From Gemmatimonas phototrophica (GTDB taxonomy: Bacteria; Gemmatimonadota; Gemmatimonadetes; Gemmatimonadales; Gemmatimonadaceae), in assembly GCA_945870175.1 (NCBI GenBank), contig CAMBRJ010000026.1:1-15320 (forward strand): DNA of 15,320 nt. Reading direction: 5' to 3'. This document shows, one piece after another, positions 1-7,614 of this stretch. The notes beneath the pieces are model-generated. The model saw nothing but the letters and a program-made list of their open reading frames with translations. It ran no database searches and was not told the origin of the DNA. The translations under genes were made by a program, and so were the position numbers. Each line of letters starts with the position of its first letter. The stretch's first letter is position 1.

Positions 1-110
1 GAACCCACGTGATACCACAAATTGACCGCGACGATCGGCGCCGTGTGATCCTCAGAGAGCACCACATGCAGGCCGTTCGGGAGGTGATAACTCTCGACTG
101 GAATGCGCAT
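1..110 (-). CDS. M16 family zinc peptidase, N-terminal fragment (runs off left edge)
   Basis: Reading the minus strand from the ATG at 110-108 gives 36 codons plus two bases, beginning MRIPVESYHLPNGLHVVLSE and continuing to the window edge through APIVAVNLWYHVGS. The pattern LPNGL-VVLSEDH-AP-VAVN-WYHVG is the typical first beta strand pair of M16 (pitrilysin/insulinase-type) peptidases. These use an inverted HXXEH zinc site that would lie just past the edge, so catalytic residues cannot be checked. The start is firm because an in-frame TGA lies two codons upstream. No Shine-Dalgarno sequence is visible before the ATG. In diderm bacteria such proteins are usually periplasmic, yet no signal peptide is seen here, so this copy may be cytoplasmic or may start differently. 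It is divergent from the metalloprotease lipoprotein gene at 206. Family assignment rests on only 36 residues. Confidence 0.72.
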   Translation of the reverse strand, partial: MRIPVESYHLPNGLHVVLSEDHTAPIVAVNLWYHVG

Positions 111-205
111 GGTTCAATATTGGGGGGCTGGTCACGAAACTCGGAACCCCACGCACACGAACCGATCATGATCGCCGGCCACCAATTCTCCTCCCAGTTT
201 CTCCT
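111..205. promoter_or_regulatory. Divergent intergenic region between the M16 peptidase and the leishmanolysin-like lipoprotein
   Basis: This 95-base gap must hold the promoters of two divergent protease genes. A short AT-rich hexamer (AATATT, 116-121) sits five bases before the M16 ATG on the minus strand, a position compatible with a -10 element of a leaderless transcript, but no convincing -35 partner is seen. Before the lipoprotein ATG the sequence is a pyrimidine-rich run with no Shine-Dalgarno match. I cannot assign a promoter with certainty on either side. Confidence 0.3.
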
Positions 206-2053
206 ATGACGTTTTCCAATCGCCGAGCCGTCCTGCTGGTCGGAACGCTCGGGGTGCTCGTCGGCTGCGGCAGTGACCCACAGGTCCCCAGTGCGGCGAC
301 CGCCACCGCCAGCACCACCGTGTCGGCCGCGGTGGCCGCTACGGTGGCCGCCGTTCCGGCCGTGCGGGTCACCGATGCCAAGGGGAAGGGCATCAAGAAT
401 GTCATGGTGCGCTGGCGCATCGCGAGCGGCGGCGGCAAGGTCATCAACGACTCGGTGCGCACCACCGCCAGTGGCGAGGCGTCGTCGGGCGGATGGACGC
501 TCGGCACCACCTCCGGCCAGCAGACGCTGCAGGCGACGGCCGATGGCATCGCCGCCGTCACCTTTACCGCGACGGCGAATCCCGGTCCGTTGTCGCGGCT
601 CACGCCGGTCACGCTGGTCGACCAGCAAGCCCCGGTCAACACACCCGTGCCGTCGCTGCCCACCGTGCGCGCGGAAGACCAGTACGGTAACCCCATCAGC
701 GGCGCTGCCGTGCTGTTCACCATCGTGCAGGGCAACGGGGTGCTAGTTGGCGCGCAACAGTCCACCAACGAGCTCGGCATCGCCGCCGTCGGCGCCTGGA
801 CCATCGGCCGAGCCATCGGGCAGCAGATCGTGACGGCCACGGCGGTCGGCTCCAATCCCGCGGTGTTCAGCGTCAACGCACTCGCCGGACCGCCGGCCGA
901 TCTGCTGCGCGTGGTCGGGGATAATCAGGCCGGTGTCGCAAACATCAACATTGGCACTCCGCCCGGAGTGCGCGTGGTCGACGCCTACGGCAATCCGGTC
1001 GGCACCGTACCCGTCACGTTCACCCCAGGCCCGAACTCGGGCACGGTGACCGGCAGCACCGTGCTGTCCGACCCCGCCAACGGCACCGCGTTCGTGGGCA
1101 GCTGGCGCCTGGGCACGGCGAGCACGCAGACACTGGTGGCCACTAGTTCGGCGATTCCGAACAAGTCGACGACGTTTACCACCACAGTCACCACGTCGGC
1201 ATTCAATGTGGACGTGCGGTTTATCGGTGAGGCGTCGCTGCCGGTACGGACCGCCTTCGCCAACGCGGTCGCCAAGTGGCGGCAAGTCATCGTGGGAAGC
1301 ATCGGCACCGTCAACAATGTGAATATTCCGGCGGGACCCGCGGCGAATTCCTGCAGCGATTGGACGCCGGCCGTCACCGGTACGGTGCAGAACATGATCA
1401 TCTTTGCCCGCATCGACTCCATCGACGGGCCTGGAACGCCGGGTGCCGGCAACATCCTTGGCCAAGCCAGCCCATGCTACGTGAACGGCAATGCGATTCC
1501 GTTTCTGGGCTTCATGGAGTTCGATAGTCTCGACGTCAGTCAGCTCGTGGCGCGGGGGCAGTTCGAGAAGGTCGTGCTCCACGAAATTGGGCACGTGCTC
1601 GGCATCGGCACCATCTGGAATTTCCGGCGCGCCCTGCTGGACATCTCGACCGTGGGCGACCCGTTTTACGTGGGCACCGCCGCGCGCGCGCAGTTCGCCG
1701 CGATCAACACCGCAACGTACTCCGGCAATCCGGTGCCGGTGGAAAATACCGGCGGCACCGGCACGATCAACTCGCATTGGCGCACGTCGGTCATGCAGCG
1801 CGAGCTCATGCAAGGCTTTGCGGTGAACCAGGTGCAACCGCTCAGCCGCATCACCGTGGGCTCGCTGCAGGATCTTGGCTATCTCGTGAACATTGCCGCG
1901 GCCGATGCCTTTTCACTCACGGCGGCACTGCGCAGTGGCTTCGGCTTCGACGCCACCTCAGGGATACCGTATCGCGACCTCGTGCCCGATGTCGACATCC
2001 AGCAGGTTCGCGCCGATGGCAGCATCGTGCGAGTCCCGCGCCGCGTCAAATAG
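206..2053 (+). CDS. Leishmanolysin-like zinc metalloprotease lipoprotein with three Ig-like repeats
   Basis: The 615-residue product starts with a short basic region, a hydrophobic stretch and a lipobox ending GVLVGC (Cys21), so it is predicted to be an exported lipoprotein. Residues of about 45-335 contain three repeats of a bacterial Ig-like (Big-1-type) fold, each with the pattern P-x-VRV-x-DxxGNP, then a G-rich strand, then VG-x-W-x-LG and an ATA strand. The rest is a metalloprotease domain with HEIGHVLGIGTIW (His459, Glu460, His463). About 60 residues later comes SHWRTSVM-x-RELM, whose His524 and Met530 match the separated third zinc ligand and Met-turn of leishmanolysin (M8) peptidases. 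Seen: signal, repeats, zinc motif. Inferred: cell-surface or secreted proteolysis with the repeats as a stalk; the substrate is unknown. The ATG at 206 is the only start that leaves the lipoprotein signal intact. It is convergent with the YdcF-like gene, 29 bases away. Confidence 0.85.
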   Translation: MTFSNRRAVLLVGTLGVLVGCGSDPQVPSAATATASTTVSAAVAATVAAVPAVRVTDAKGKGIKNVMVRWRIASGGGKVINDSVRTTASGEASSGGWTLGTTSGQQTLQATADGIAAVTFTATANPGPLSRLTPVTLVDQQAPVNTPVPSLPTVRAEDQYGNPISGAAVLFTIVQGNGVLVGAQQSTNELGIAAVGAWTIGRAIGQQIVTATAVGSNPAVFSVNALAGPPADLLRVVGDNQAGVANINIGTPPGVRVVDAYGNPVGTVPVTFTPGPNSGTVTGSTVLSDPANGTAFVGSWRLGTASTQTLVATSSAIPNKSTTFTTTVTTSAFNVDVRFIGEASLPVRTAFANAVAKWRQVIVGSIGTVNNVNIPAGPAANSCSDWTPAVTGTVQNMIIFARIDSIDGPGTPGAGNILGQASPCYVNGNAIPFLGFMEFDSLDVSQLVARGQFEKVVLHEIGHVLGIGTIWNFRRALLDISTVGDPFYVGTAARAQFAAINTATYSGNPVPVENTGGTGTINSHWRTSVMQRELMQGFAVNQVQPLSRITVGSLQDLGYLVNIAAADAFSLTAALRSGFGFDATSGIPYRDLVPDVDIQQVRADGSIVRVPRRVK

Positions 2054-2082
2054 TCGACCGCGACCGCGCCGGCGACCGCGCA

Positions 2083-2772
2083 CTACGGCGTGGTTGGTGA
2101 GCTCATCGACCCGCCGGTCAGCGTGAGCCAGAGCATCAGCGCGATATCCGTCGGCAGCGCGATGGACTCGCGTAGCATGTATTCGATCGCCACCGCACGG
2201 TTTGCCGAAATGGGACTGGTGCGGGTGGGCGACGGCAGCGGACGCAACCCCTGCAACCGCGCCAGCACGTCGAGTCGGAGCATGTGAAACGGATCGCTCA
2301 CCAGCAGCACGCTGGGTCGACGTGGCATCGTGTCGCGCACGGCGGCCGGCAGCGAGTCACGCCACGCCTCGAGCAGCGCGGCGGCACCATCCATCGACGC
2401 CAGTGACGTACGCCCAGTTGGCTCCAGCAGAATGGCTTGCGTAGGCACACCGCGGCGCACGAGATACCGCCGACCCGCCGCCGCTTCGCTGATGAGATCG
2501 CCCGGACGACGGCCTCCCGTGAGCACCACGCGCGCCGCCCGATCACTCTGCCAGAGCGCCAACGCGTGGTCGAGCCGGGCTCGCAGCACCGGGGACGGAC
2601 GTCCCCCGTACTGCGCGGCGCCCAACACGACAATGGCATCCGCGCGCCCCTCGGCCGCCCGTCGCGACCAGCCGAAGATGACAGCCACACACAGCACCCA
2701 CCCCGTCAGCACCGCGCCGATGAGTCGGGGAATGAGTGGGGGCCGATACCGGCCACGGGCAACGCGTTGCAT
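2083..2772 (-). CDS. YdcF/SanA/ElyC family (DUF218) membrane-anchored protein
   Basis: The 229-residue protein has one N-terminal membrane segment (about residues 14-35, LIGAVLTGWVLCVAVIFGW), followed by a DUF218 domain. Recognisable blocks are DAIVVLGAAQYGGRPSPVLRARLDHAL, VVLTGGRRPGDLISEAAAGRRYLVRRGVP, the ILLEPTGRTS segment and LLVSDPFHMLR near the C-terminal half, in the family's usual order. E. coli members (SanA, ElyC, YdcF) are linked to cell-envelope barrier function and peptidoglycan or antigen metabolism, but the biochemical activity is not settled. The gene lies 76 bases downstream of the beta-CASP nuclease on the same strand and could be co-transcribed with it. The Shine-Dalgarno situation is poor: an AGG directly abuts the ATG. 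No typical terminator hairpin is visible between its stop and the convergent lipoprotein stop, only a 10-base direct repeat (GCGACCGCGC at 2060-2069 and 2072-2081). Confidence 0.85.
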   Translation of the reverse strand: MQRVARGRYRPPLIPRLIGAVLTGWVLCVAVIFGWSRRAAEGRADAIVVLGAAQYGGRPSPVLRARLDHALALWQSDRAARVVLTGGRRPGDLISEAAAGRRYLVRRGVPTQAILLEPTGRTSLASMDGAAALLEAWRDSLPAAVRDTMPRRPSVLLVSDPFHMLRLDVLARLQGLRPLPSPTRTSPISANRAVAIEYMLRESIALPTDIALMLWLTLTGGSMSSPTTP

Positions 2773-2800
2773 CCTGCCAAACTACTGCCTGCGCGCCCGC

Positions 2801-2826
2801 TGCGACGGCCCGGTGCGACGGCCCGG
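2801..2826. repeat. Perfect 13-bp tandem duplication between the nuclease and YdcF-like genes
   Basis: TGCGACGGCCCGG occurs twice back to back (2801-2813 and 2814-2826) in the 76-base gap between two minus-strand genes. Two copies only, with no obvious hairpin. It is probably a replication-slippage duplication in GC-rich spacer DNA; no function can be assigned. Confidence 0.7.
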
Positions 2827-2848
2827 TGTGCGCGCGCCACACGACGGA

Positions 2849-4246
2849 CTAGAGCGTCACGACCGTGCCCGGCGCCGGGATACTCACGAGGAAGCGATCG
2901 GCCCGAAGCTGCTCGGCGAATGCCGTCTGAGCCGGCGTTTCCCCGTGTACGAGGTACACGTGCGGTTGATCCCGCCCGTCGGCCGCGCCGCCATCACGCA
3001 CCGCGTTCAGCCACGCGTGGAGTTCGGTGCGATCCGCGTGCGCGCTGTAGCCGTTCAGCACTTCCACCTGCGCAGCCAGTTCGACCTCGTCGCCGAAAAT
3101 CTTGATCACGCGCCGCTGCTCGAGGATACGACGGCCCAGCGTGTGTTCGGCCATGAAGCCCACGATCAGGATCGTATTGCGCGCATCGCTGGCGCCGGTG
3201 CGTAGGTGGTGCAGAATGCGCCCCGATTCCACCATGCCCGACGCCGCGATGATGACCATCGGACCGTGCATACTGTTCAGCGCCTTCGATTCGTTCACAT
3301 CGCGCGTGAACTTCACGAGCGGGAAGTCGAACAGATCGTTCGTGTGCCGCACCAGATCTTCGCTGTGATCGAACACTTCCGGATGCATCGCAAACACCGA
3401 CGTCGCGTGGGTCGCCAGCGGTGAATCGATGAAGATCGGCACCGTCGGAATCTTGCCGGCGCGGTGCAGCTGGTGCAGATCGTACACCAGCTCCTGCGTG
3501 CGTCCCACGGCGAACGCGGGAATGAGCACGCGACCGCCTCGCGCCGCTGTTTCGCGGACAACGCGCCCGAGCTCCTCGCGCGCACCCTCCACCGATTCAT
3601 GATCGCGATTGCCGTACGTGCTTTCGCATAAAATGACATGCGCGCCACCCGTGGGCGGCTCCGGGTTGCGAATGATGGGGAGGTCGTTTCGCCCCACATC
3701 GCCGGAAAAGACCACGCGTCGGAATTCGTCACCTTCGCGGAGCTCCAGCACGACGGACGCGCTGCCGAGGATGTGTCCAGCCTCGGTATACATGGCGCGC
3801 ACTCCGTCGGTGACCTCGAACCACTTGTGGTACGGCATGCCGATCATCTGCTCGAGGGTGCGCGTGGCATCCTCCACACGATAGAGCGGTTCCGCGTGCG
3901 GTCGGCCGTGCCGTTCCAGAAAGTCGGCGTCCTTTTCCTGGATATGCGCCGAGTCGGCCAGCATGAGCGCGCAGAGATCGCGCGTGGCCGCGGTGGCCCA
4001 GATGGTGTTCTTGTAGCCGTGTGCCACGAGGAACGGCAATCGGCCAGCGTGATCGATGTGCGCGTGCGAAAGCACCACGGCGTCGATCTCGTCGACTGGA
4101 AGCGGCAGCCGGGCGTTCTTCTCGCGGCTTTCGCTGCGCTTGCCCTGAAACAGTCCGCAATCCAGCAGCACGGTGCGCTGGCCCACGCGCAGGATATGGC
4201 AGGAACCGGTGACTTCCTGCGCGGCGCCGGAGAACTCGATCTGCAT
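2849..4246 (-). CDS. MBL-fold beta-CASP RNA nuclease (CPSF73/RNA-specificity-domain family)
   Basis: The protein is a metallo-beta-lactamase/beta-CASP hydrolase of the type found in RNA-processing endo/exonucleases. From the ATG at 4246 it has 465 residues and begins MQIEFSGAAQEVTGSCHIL, the usual family N-terminus. Zinc ligands are visible: SHAHIDHAG (His61, His63, Asp65, His66), His158 in EAGHILGSAS and Asp183 in FSGDVGR. The beta-CASP motifs follow: A (Glu208 in CESTYGNRDH), B (His368 in AEHTLGRR) and C (His403 in YSAHADR), so the active site looks complete. The open frame extends upstream to 4378, but those 44 residues are arginine-rich and unlike the family, so the internal ATG is preferred; a GGA lies about 11 bases before it. 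Predicted to be cytoplasmic and to cut or trim RNA; the specific substrate cannot be told. It is divergent from the antiporter across 216 bases and may be co-transcribed with the YdcF-like gene. Confidence 0.92.
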   Translation of the reverse strand: MQIEFSGAAQEVTGSCHILRVGQRTVLLDCGLFQGKRSESREKNARLPLPVDEIDAVVLSHAHIDHAGRLPFLVAHGYKNTIWATAATRDLCALMLADSAHIQEKDADFLERHGRPHAEPLYRVEDATRTLEQMIGMPYHKWFEVTDGVRAMYTEAGHILGSASVVLELREGDEFRRVVFSGDVGRNDLPIIRNPEPPTGGAHVILCESTYGNRDHESVEGAREELGRVVRETAARGGRVLIPAFAVGRTQELVYDLHQLHRAGKIPTVPIFIDSPLATHATSVFAMHPEVFDHSEDLVRHTNDLFDFPLVKFTRDVNESKALNSMHGPMVIIAASGMVESGRILHHLRTGASDARNTILIVGFMAEHTLGRRILEQRRVIKIFGDEVELAAQVEVLNGYSAHADRTELHAWLNAVRDGGAADGRDQPHVYLVHGETPAQTAFAEQLRADRFLVSIPAPGTVVTL

Positions 4247-4371
4247 GATTTTCGTCCGTGAATTTGAAACAACAAACGCACTGTGCAATGATCGGAAAGA
4301 TACCGTCACGGCCCTGTCGTGGACGACCACGAGGCGCCGCCATCTCCACGACTCCACTCCGGATGCCGGTC

Positions 4372-4400
4372 TTGGCACGAAGACAATGGTGTCTTATGAT
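4372..4400 (+). promoter_or_regulatory. Sigma-70-like promoter for the cation/proton antiporter gene
   Basis: TTGGCA (4372-4377) and TATGAT (4395-4400) are each five of six matches to the sigma-70 consensus, with an exactly 17-base spacer. Transcription would start near 4407, giving a 5' leader of about 55 bases before the ATG at 4463. No Shine-Dalgarno motif is obvious in that leader. The rest of the 216-base divergent gap (4247-4462) shows no clear gene. This is a pattern match by eye, untested. Confidence 0.55.
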
Positions 4401-4462
4401 CATGACGAGCTCATGCATTCAGAAGTTCTCGCGCCCGCTCGCCCTTACCCGCTCTCCTGATC

Positions 4463-5656
4463 ATGAACGTCACCGAGCTCTTTTTGATCGCGATGGTCGT
4501 GATCTTTGCTGTTCCTTACATCATCTGGCGAGGGGCCCGGACGGATTATTTCGCGCCCCTCGTGGTCGTGCAGATCATCGCCGGCGTGTTGCTCGGGCCC
4601 GGCGTGCTCGGTGCGGCGGTGCCCGAGTACTACAGCCAGCTCTTCACGCCGCCGGTGGTGCAGGCGCTGAACGGGATCGCTTGGTGGGCCGTCATGCTGT
4701 TCGTGATGCTCGCCGGCATCGAACTGGACCTGCACGATGCCATGAAACACCGCCGAGAAAGCGTGGTCACCGCGGGGTTCGCGCTCGGCATGCCGCTGGT
4801 GTTCGGTGCCGCCGCCGGCCTCCTGCTGATTCGCCAGCAGGGCTGGATTGGCCCCAAGGCGCAAGCCTGGCAGTTCGTCGTGGGCGTGGGCATGGCCTGT
4901 GCCGTTACGGCACTCCCCATTCTTGTACTGCTCATGGAAAAGATGGGGATCCTGCGGAGTGCACTCGGCCAGCGCGTCCTGCGCTATGCGAGCCTCGATG
5001 ACATCGCCCTGTGGGGCGTGCTCGCGGTCATTCTGATGGACTGGAACCGCGTCGAACGCCAGCTGCTGTTCCTGATCATCTTCGCGCTGCTCTGCGTCGG
5101 ATTCCGCGCGCTGATGCCGCGACTCCCAACGTCCGATCGCTGGTACGTCGCGATTATTTGGCTGGCGCTCGTGAGCCTCGGCGCGGACTGGTGCGGCCTG
5201 CACTTTATGGTCGGGGCGTTTCTCGCGGGCGTCGTCATGGAGAAATCGTGGTTCAACCTCGAGCAGCTGGATCAGCTCCGCACCCACGTGCTGTTGGTGA
5301 TGATGCCCGTGTTTTTTCTGTCGACCGGTCTCAAGACCCAGTGGACCATGGGCGGCACGACCGTGCTCCTGGCCGCGGCGCTGCTGCTCGTCGCGTCGGT
5401 GAGTGGCAAGATTGCTGGAACGCAGGTCGCCGCTCGGGTCCTTGGCTGGCCACGTGGAGACGCGCAGATTGTGGGGTGGCTGCTGCAGACGAAAGCGCTG
5501 ATCGAGATCATCTTCGTCAACATTCTGCTGGACAAGCAGATCATCACATCCGAGATGTTCACGGCGTTTCTCCTGATGGCAATTGTCAGCACCATGCTGA
5601 CCGTCCCCGTCGTCACGCCGCTTCTCGCCACCATCCGGAAACGGCCGGCGTCATAA
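4463..5656 (+). CDS. CPA2-type monovalent cation/proton antiporter
   Basis: The 397-residue protein is almost entirely hydrophobic, with about 12 likely membrane segments and no soluble C-terminal regulatory (TrkA-N) domain. Family signatures are the early QIIAGVLLGPGVLG segment, LFVMLAGIELDL, and GMACAVTALPILVLLMEKMGILRSALGQ leading to a membrane segment with adjacent aspartates Asp179-Asp180 (YASLDDIALW). A paired aspartate in this position is known from NhaA/NapA-type exchangers and from CPA2 proteins and carries the ion or proton. It would exchange Na+ or K+ for H+ across the inner membrane for pH or salt control; ion choice cannot be read from sequence. The ATG at 4463 starts directly at the first membrane segment. 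It is a single-gene unit with its own promoter, and its stop overlaps the convergent DUF4239 gene by 6 bases. Confidence 0.87.
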   Translation: MNVTELFLIAMVVIFAVPYIIWRGARTDYFAPLVVVQIIAGVLLGPGVLGAAVPEYYSQLFTPPVVQALNGIAWWAVMLFVMLAGIELDLHDAMKHRRESVVTAGFALGMPLVFGAAAGLLLIRQQGWIGPKAQAWQFVVGVGMACAVTALPILVLLMEKMGILRSALGQRVLRYASLDDIALWGVLAVILMDWNRVERQLLFLIIFALLCVGFRALMPRLPTSDRWYVAIIWLALVSLGADWCGLHFMVGAFLAGVVMEKSWFNLEQLDQLRTHVLLVMMPVFFLSTGLKTQWTMGGTTVLLAAALLLVASVSGKIAGTQVAARVLGWPRGDAQIVGWLLQTKALIEIIFVNILLDKQIITSEMFTAFLLMAIVSTMLTVPVVTPLLATIRKRPAS

Positions 5657-5664
5657 CGCGCCGG
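5645..5664. terminator. Weak GC hairpin at the convergent gene overlap
   Basis: CCGGCG (5645-5650) pairs with CGCCGG (5659-5664) around an 8-base loop that contains the stop codons of both convergent genes. The stem is short, with no T-tract on either strand, so termination activity is doubtful. It is listed because no better terminator is present between the antiporter and the DUF4239 gene. Confidence 0.25.
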
Positions 5665-6469
5665 GGACTCCATTGAGGCGGTAGGCCTGCATCATCGTGC
5701 GCAGTTCGATCAGCGCGTCGGGCGAGATGCTGTAGGCACCGCGCAACGGATGGTCCATCGCGGCGATGAAGAACATCATGAGTCCGACGTAAATGGCCAA
5801 CACACTCGACGCCGTGAGGCGGACCCAGAGCAGATCGTTGTTGATGAACCACAACAACGCCAGCGTCATGGCCGCGCCGATCATGACAATCAGCCACAGC
5901 ATGCTCGGCAAGCCGGTGTTCACAAATTCCAATCGGTTGCGCGTCGCTTCGGTGAATCCCGCGAATTGCCGGAGCGCTTCGGCATGCACCACTTGCTCAC
6001 TGATCCGAGTCGGCTGGAAGGCAAACAAGTGCCGCTGGATGGCGCTGACGCGTGCCGGTCCGTCCGTTGGGATCTCGCCCCGCCGGTACTGCGGCCATGC
6101 ATCCTCGACGACATAGTCCACATAGTCGTAGATCGCGCCCTGCAATAGCTGGCGATGCGGCGGCGGATAGACGCTGACGGTGCGGTATAGCATCGCCACC
6201 TCATTCGCCTCAACGCTGACGGAGCTTTCGGCATTCCCGTAATTTTCGTACGACGCCACCGCCACCAGGCCGAGCATCAATCCGAAGAACAAGCCGAGCA
6301 CCGAGAGATATTGACTGACAAAGTCACCGATGCCGGCCGGATCCTCCGTGTGCCGACGTAAGGCGTTGCCGACCAGGATGACGCCAAGCCACGTGTACGT
6401 CAGGCAGACGCCGCACGAGATGACGGCAAGCTGCAGATTCGTGAGGTCATAAATCCAATAGAACGTCAC
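5651..6469 (-). CDS. DUF4239-type four-helix membrane protein
   Basis: This 272-residue protein starts with GTG, supported by a purine-rich GAGAG a few bases upstream. It has two N-terminal membrane segments (about residues 12-33 and 52-72), a soluble middle of about 115 residues, and two C-terminal membrane segments (about 188-210 and 217-242), ending in DHPLRGAYSISPDAL. The layout and the phrases LGLFFGLMLGLVAVASYENY, VSVEANEVAMLYRTV, and FFIAAMDHPLRG are typical of the DUF4239 (bestrophin-like) family, whose function is unknown. Residues matching a bestrophin channel pore cannot be verified here. The gene is last in a three-gene minus-strand run (dat, membrane fusion protein, this gene), 38 bases after the adaptor's stop, so co-transcription is likely. 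Its 3' end overlaps the antiporter gene by 6 bases. Confidence 0.78.
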   Translation of the reverse strand: MTFYWIYDLTNLQLAVISCGVCLTYTWLGVILVGNALRRHTEDPAGIGDFVSQYLSVLGLFFGLMLGLVAVASYENYGNAESSVSVEANEVAMLYRTVSVYPPPHRQLLQGAIYDYVDYVVEDAWPQYRRGEIPTDGPARVSAIQRHLFAFQPTRISEQVVHAEALRQFAGFTEATRNRLEFVNTGLPSMLWLIVMIGAAMTLALLWFINNDLLWVRLTASSVLAIYVGLMMFFIAAMDHPLRGAYSISPDALIELRTMMQAYRLNGVPGAL

Positions 6470-6507
6470 GCAGATCTCTCAGTTCTCGTGTGAAGGCGCA
6501 CAGTCGA

Positions 6508-7614
6508 TTAACGGCGTCGGGACTGCACGATGGTGCCCGTCGCGAGCCGTCGTGCCTCCCCGACCAAGATCGAGTCGCCAGACGTCAGACCACTTACGAC
6601 TTCGATGTGGTGCGTATCCTCGACGCGTTGGCCGAGGGCCACGGCCATACGAACGACACGCCCTTGTCGGATGAGCGCCACCATCGCGGTATCCGTCGTG
6701 CGATCGACGGCACGCTCTGGAATGAGCATGCTGGCGCGAGACTCGAGGGGGATTCGGCCGCTCACCGTCTGCCCCAGGAGCAGGCGCGACCCGTCGGTGG
6801 GCGCGGAGATACTGACGCGCACCTGTTGAGTCTGCGGATCGACCACTCGCGAGATACTCGTAATCCGGGCCGACGACGCCACCGGCGCGACACGCGAGCG
6901 AGCAGCGGACGCGTCGTCCACGGGCGTGAGCCGGACCGTCGCGCCCACGGTGAGTGATGCGGCGACGGCGGCCGGCAGCGAGGCTTCGATGGTGCGCTGC
7001 CGGGTATCAGCCAGGGTAAACAGGGGCATACCCGCCGAAACGACATCACCCGTCCGCGCGACGGGATCCATCACCACCGCGGCGAACGGGGCGCGGATGA
7101 CAGTGTGCTGCAGCGCACGCTCGGCGAACGACCGCTGCGCGCGCGCCTCCGCCCCTTGCGCCCGCGCGGCGAGCACGAGGCGCTCAGCCACTTCGCGCTC
7201 TTTCGGCGCGACGGCCCCGATATCGACCAGCGCGCGTACTCGGCTCAGCTCTCGCGTCGCTTGGGTGAGCTGTGCCTCAGCCTGCGCCTCGGCGGCCTGT
7301 GCCACCTGTATACGTTCGCGGGCGCTGCGATCATCGAACACCGCCATCAACGCACCGGCCGCGACTTCCTGTCCCACGCTCACCGGCACCGTCACCAAGG
7401 TCCCGGGCGCTTCGGCCCGCACGCGCAAGATGCGCTGGGAGGATACCGTCCCGATGAAACCCGGTCCGATCCACAGGGAGTCGATGTGGGCCAGTGCCAC
7501 CTCGTCCTCCGCGACAGCGACGGTGCGCGGGGGCGCCTCACGGCAGGACGCGAGCCCCACGAGGACGGTCAGGGCGTGCATCGCCCGCCAGGTCCCGCGG
7601 GTCGCGACCGGCAT
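6508..7614 (-). CDS. RND-type efflux periplasmic adaptor (membrane fusion lipoprotein)
   Basis: The 368-residue protein begins with a short signal and a lipobox (VGLASC, Cys24), so it should be anchored to the inner membrane from the periplasmic side. Then come the half-lipoyl strand (VRAEAPGTLVTVPVSVGQEVAAGALMAVFDD), an alpha-hairpin of about 70 residues rich in Ala/Glu/Arg (about 92-165), the second lipoyl half (VIRAPFAAVVMDPVARTGDVVSAGMPLFTLAD), a beta-barrel and a membrane-proximal domain ending SGLTSGDSILV. This is the standard domain order of AcrA/MexA-like adaptors. Adaptors join an inner-membrane pump to an outer-membrane channel, but no pump or TolC-like gene occurs in the window. 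The ATG overlaps the dat stop (TGATG), which argues for translational coupling; the DUF4239 gene follows 38 bases later. The partner pump and the substrate are unknown. Confidence 0.88.
   Translation of the reverse strand: MPVATRGTWRAMHALTVLVGLASCREAPPRTVAVAEDEVALAHIDSLWIGPGFIGTVSSQRILRVRAEAPGTLVTVPVSVGQEVAAGALMAVFDDRSARERIQVAQAAEAQAEAQLTQATRELSRVRALVDIGAVAPKEREVAERLVLAARAQGAEARAQRSFAERALQHTVIRAPFAAVVMDPVARTGDVVSAGMPLFTLADTRQRTIEASLPAAVAASLTVGATVRLTPVDDASAARSRVAPVASSARITSISRVVDPQTQQVRVSISAPTDGSRLLLGQTVSGRIPLESRASMLIPERAVDRTTDTAMVALIRQGRVVRMAVALGQRVEDTHHIEVVSGLTSGDSILVGEARRLATGTIVQSRRR

Noticed and set aside
9..209. 66-codon plus-strand open frame before the lipoprotein gene
   Set aside because: It is antisense to the M16 peptidase N-terminus and covers the divergent control region; no ribosome site or similarity.
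743..1837. 364-codon minus-strand open frame
   Set aside because: Antisense to the leishmanolysin-like gene with its signal peptide, repeats and zinc site; an Arg/His-rich shadow frame.
206..2053. Possibility that the Ig-like repeats are a recent DNA duplication
   Set aside because: The three repeats share protein motifs but differ strongly in sequence, so the duplication is old and not a repeat feature at DNA level.
2060..2081. Direct repeat GCGACCGCGC as a possible terminator or repeat array
   Set aside because: Only two copies in direct orientation, no hairpin and no T-tract; likely GC-rich chance or slippage.
4247..4378. Upstream extension of the beta-CASP nuclease to the ATG at 4378
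   Set aside because: The 44 extra residues are unlike the family N-terminus, which begins exactly at the internal ATG at 4246.
4258..5001. 247-codon plus-strand open frame overlapping the antiporter start
   Set aside because: Out of frame with the antiporter, Arg/His-rich, and it spans the promoter at 4372-4400; a shadow frame.
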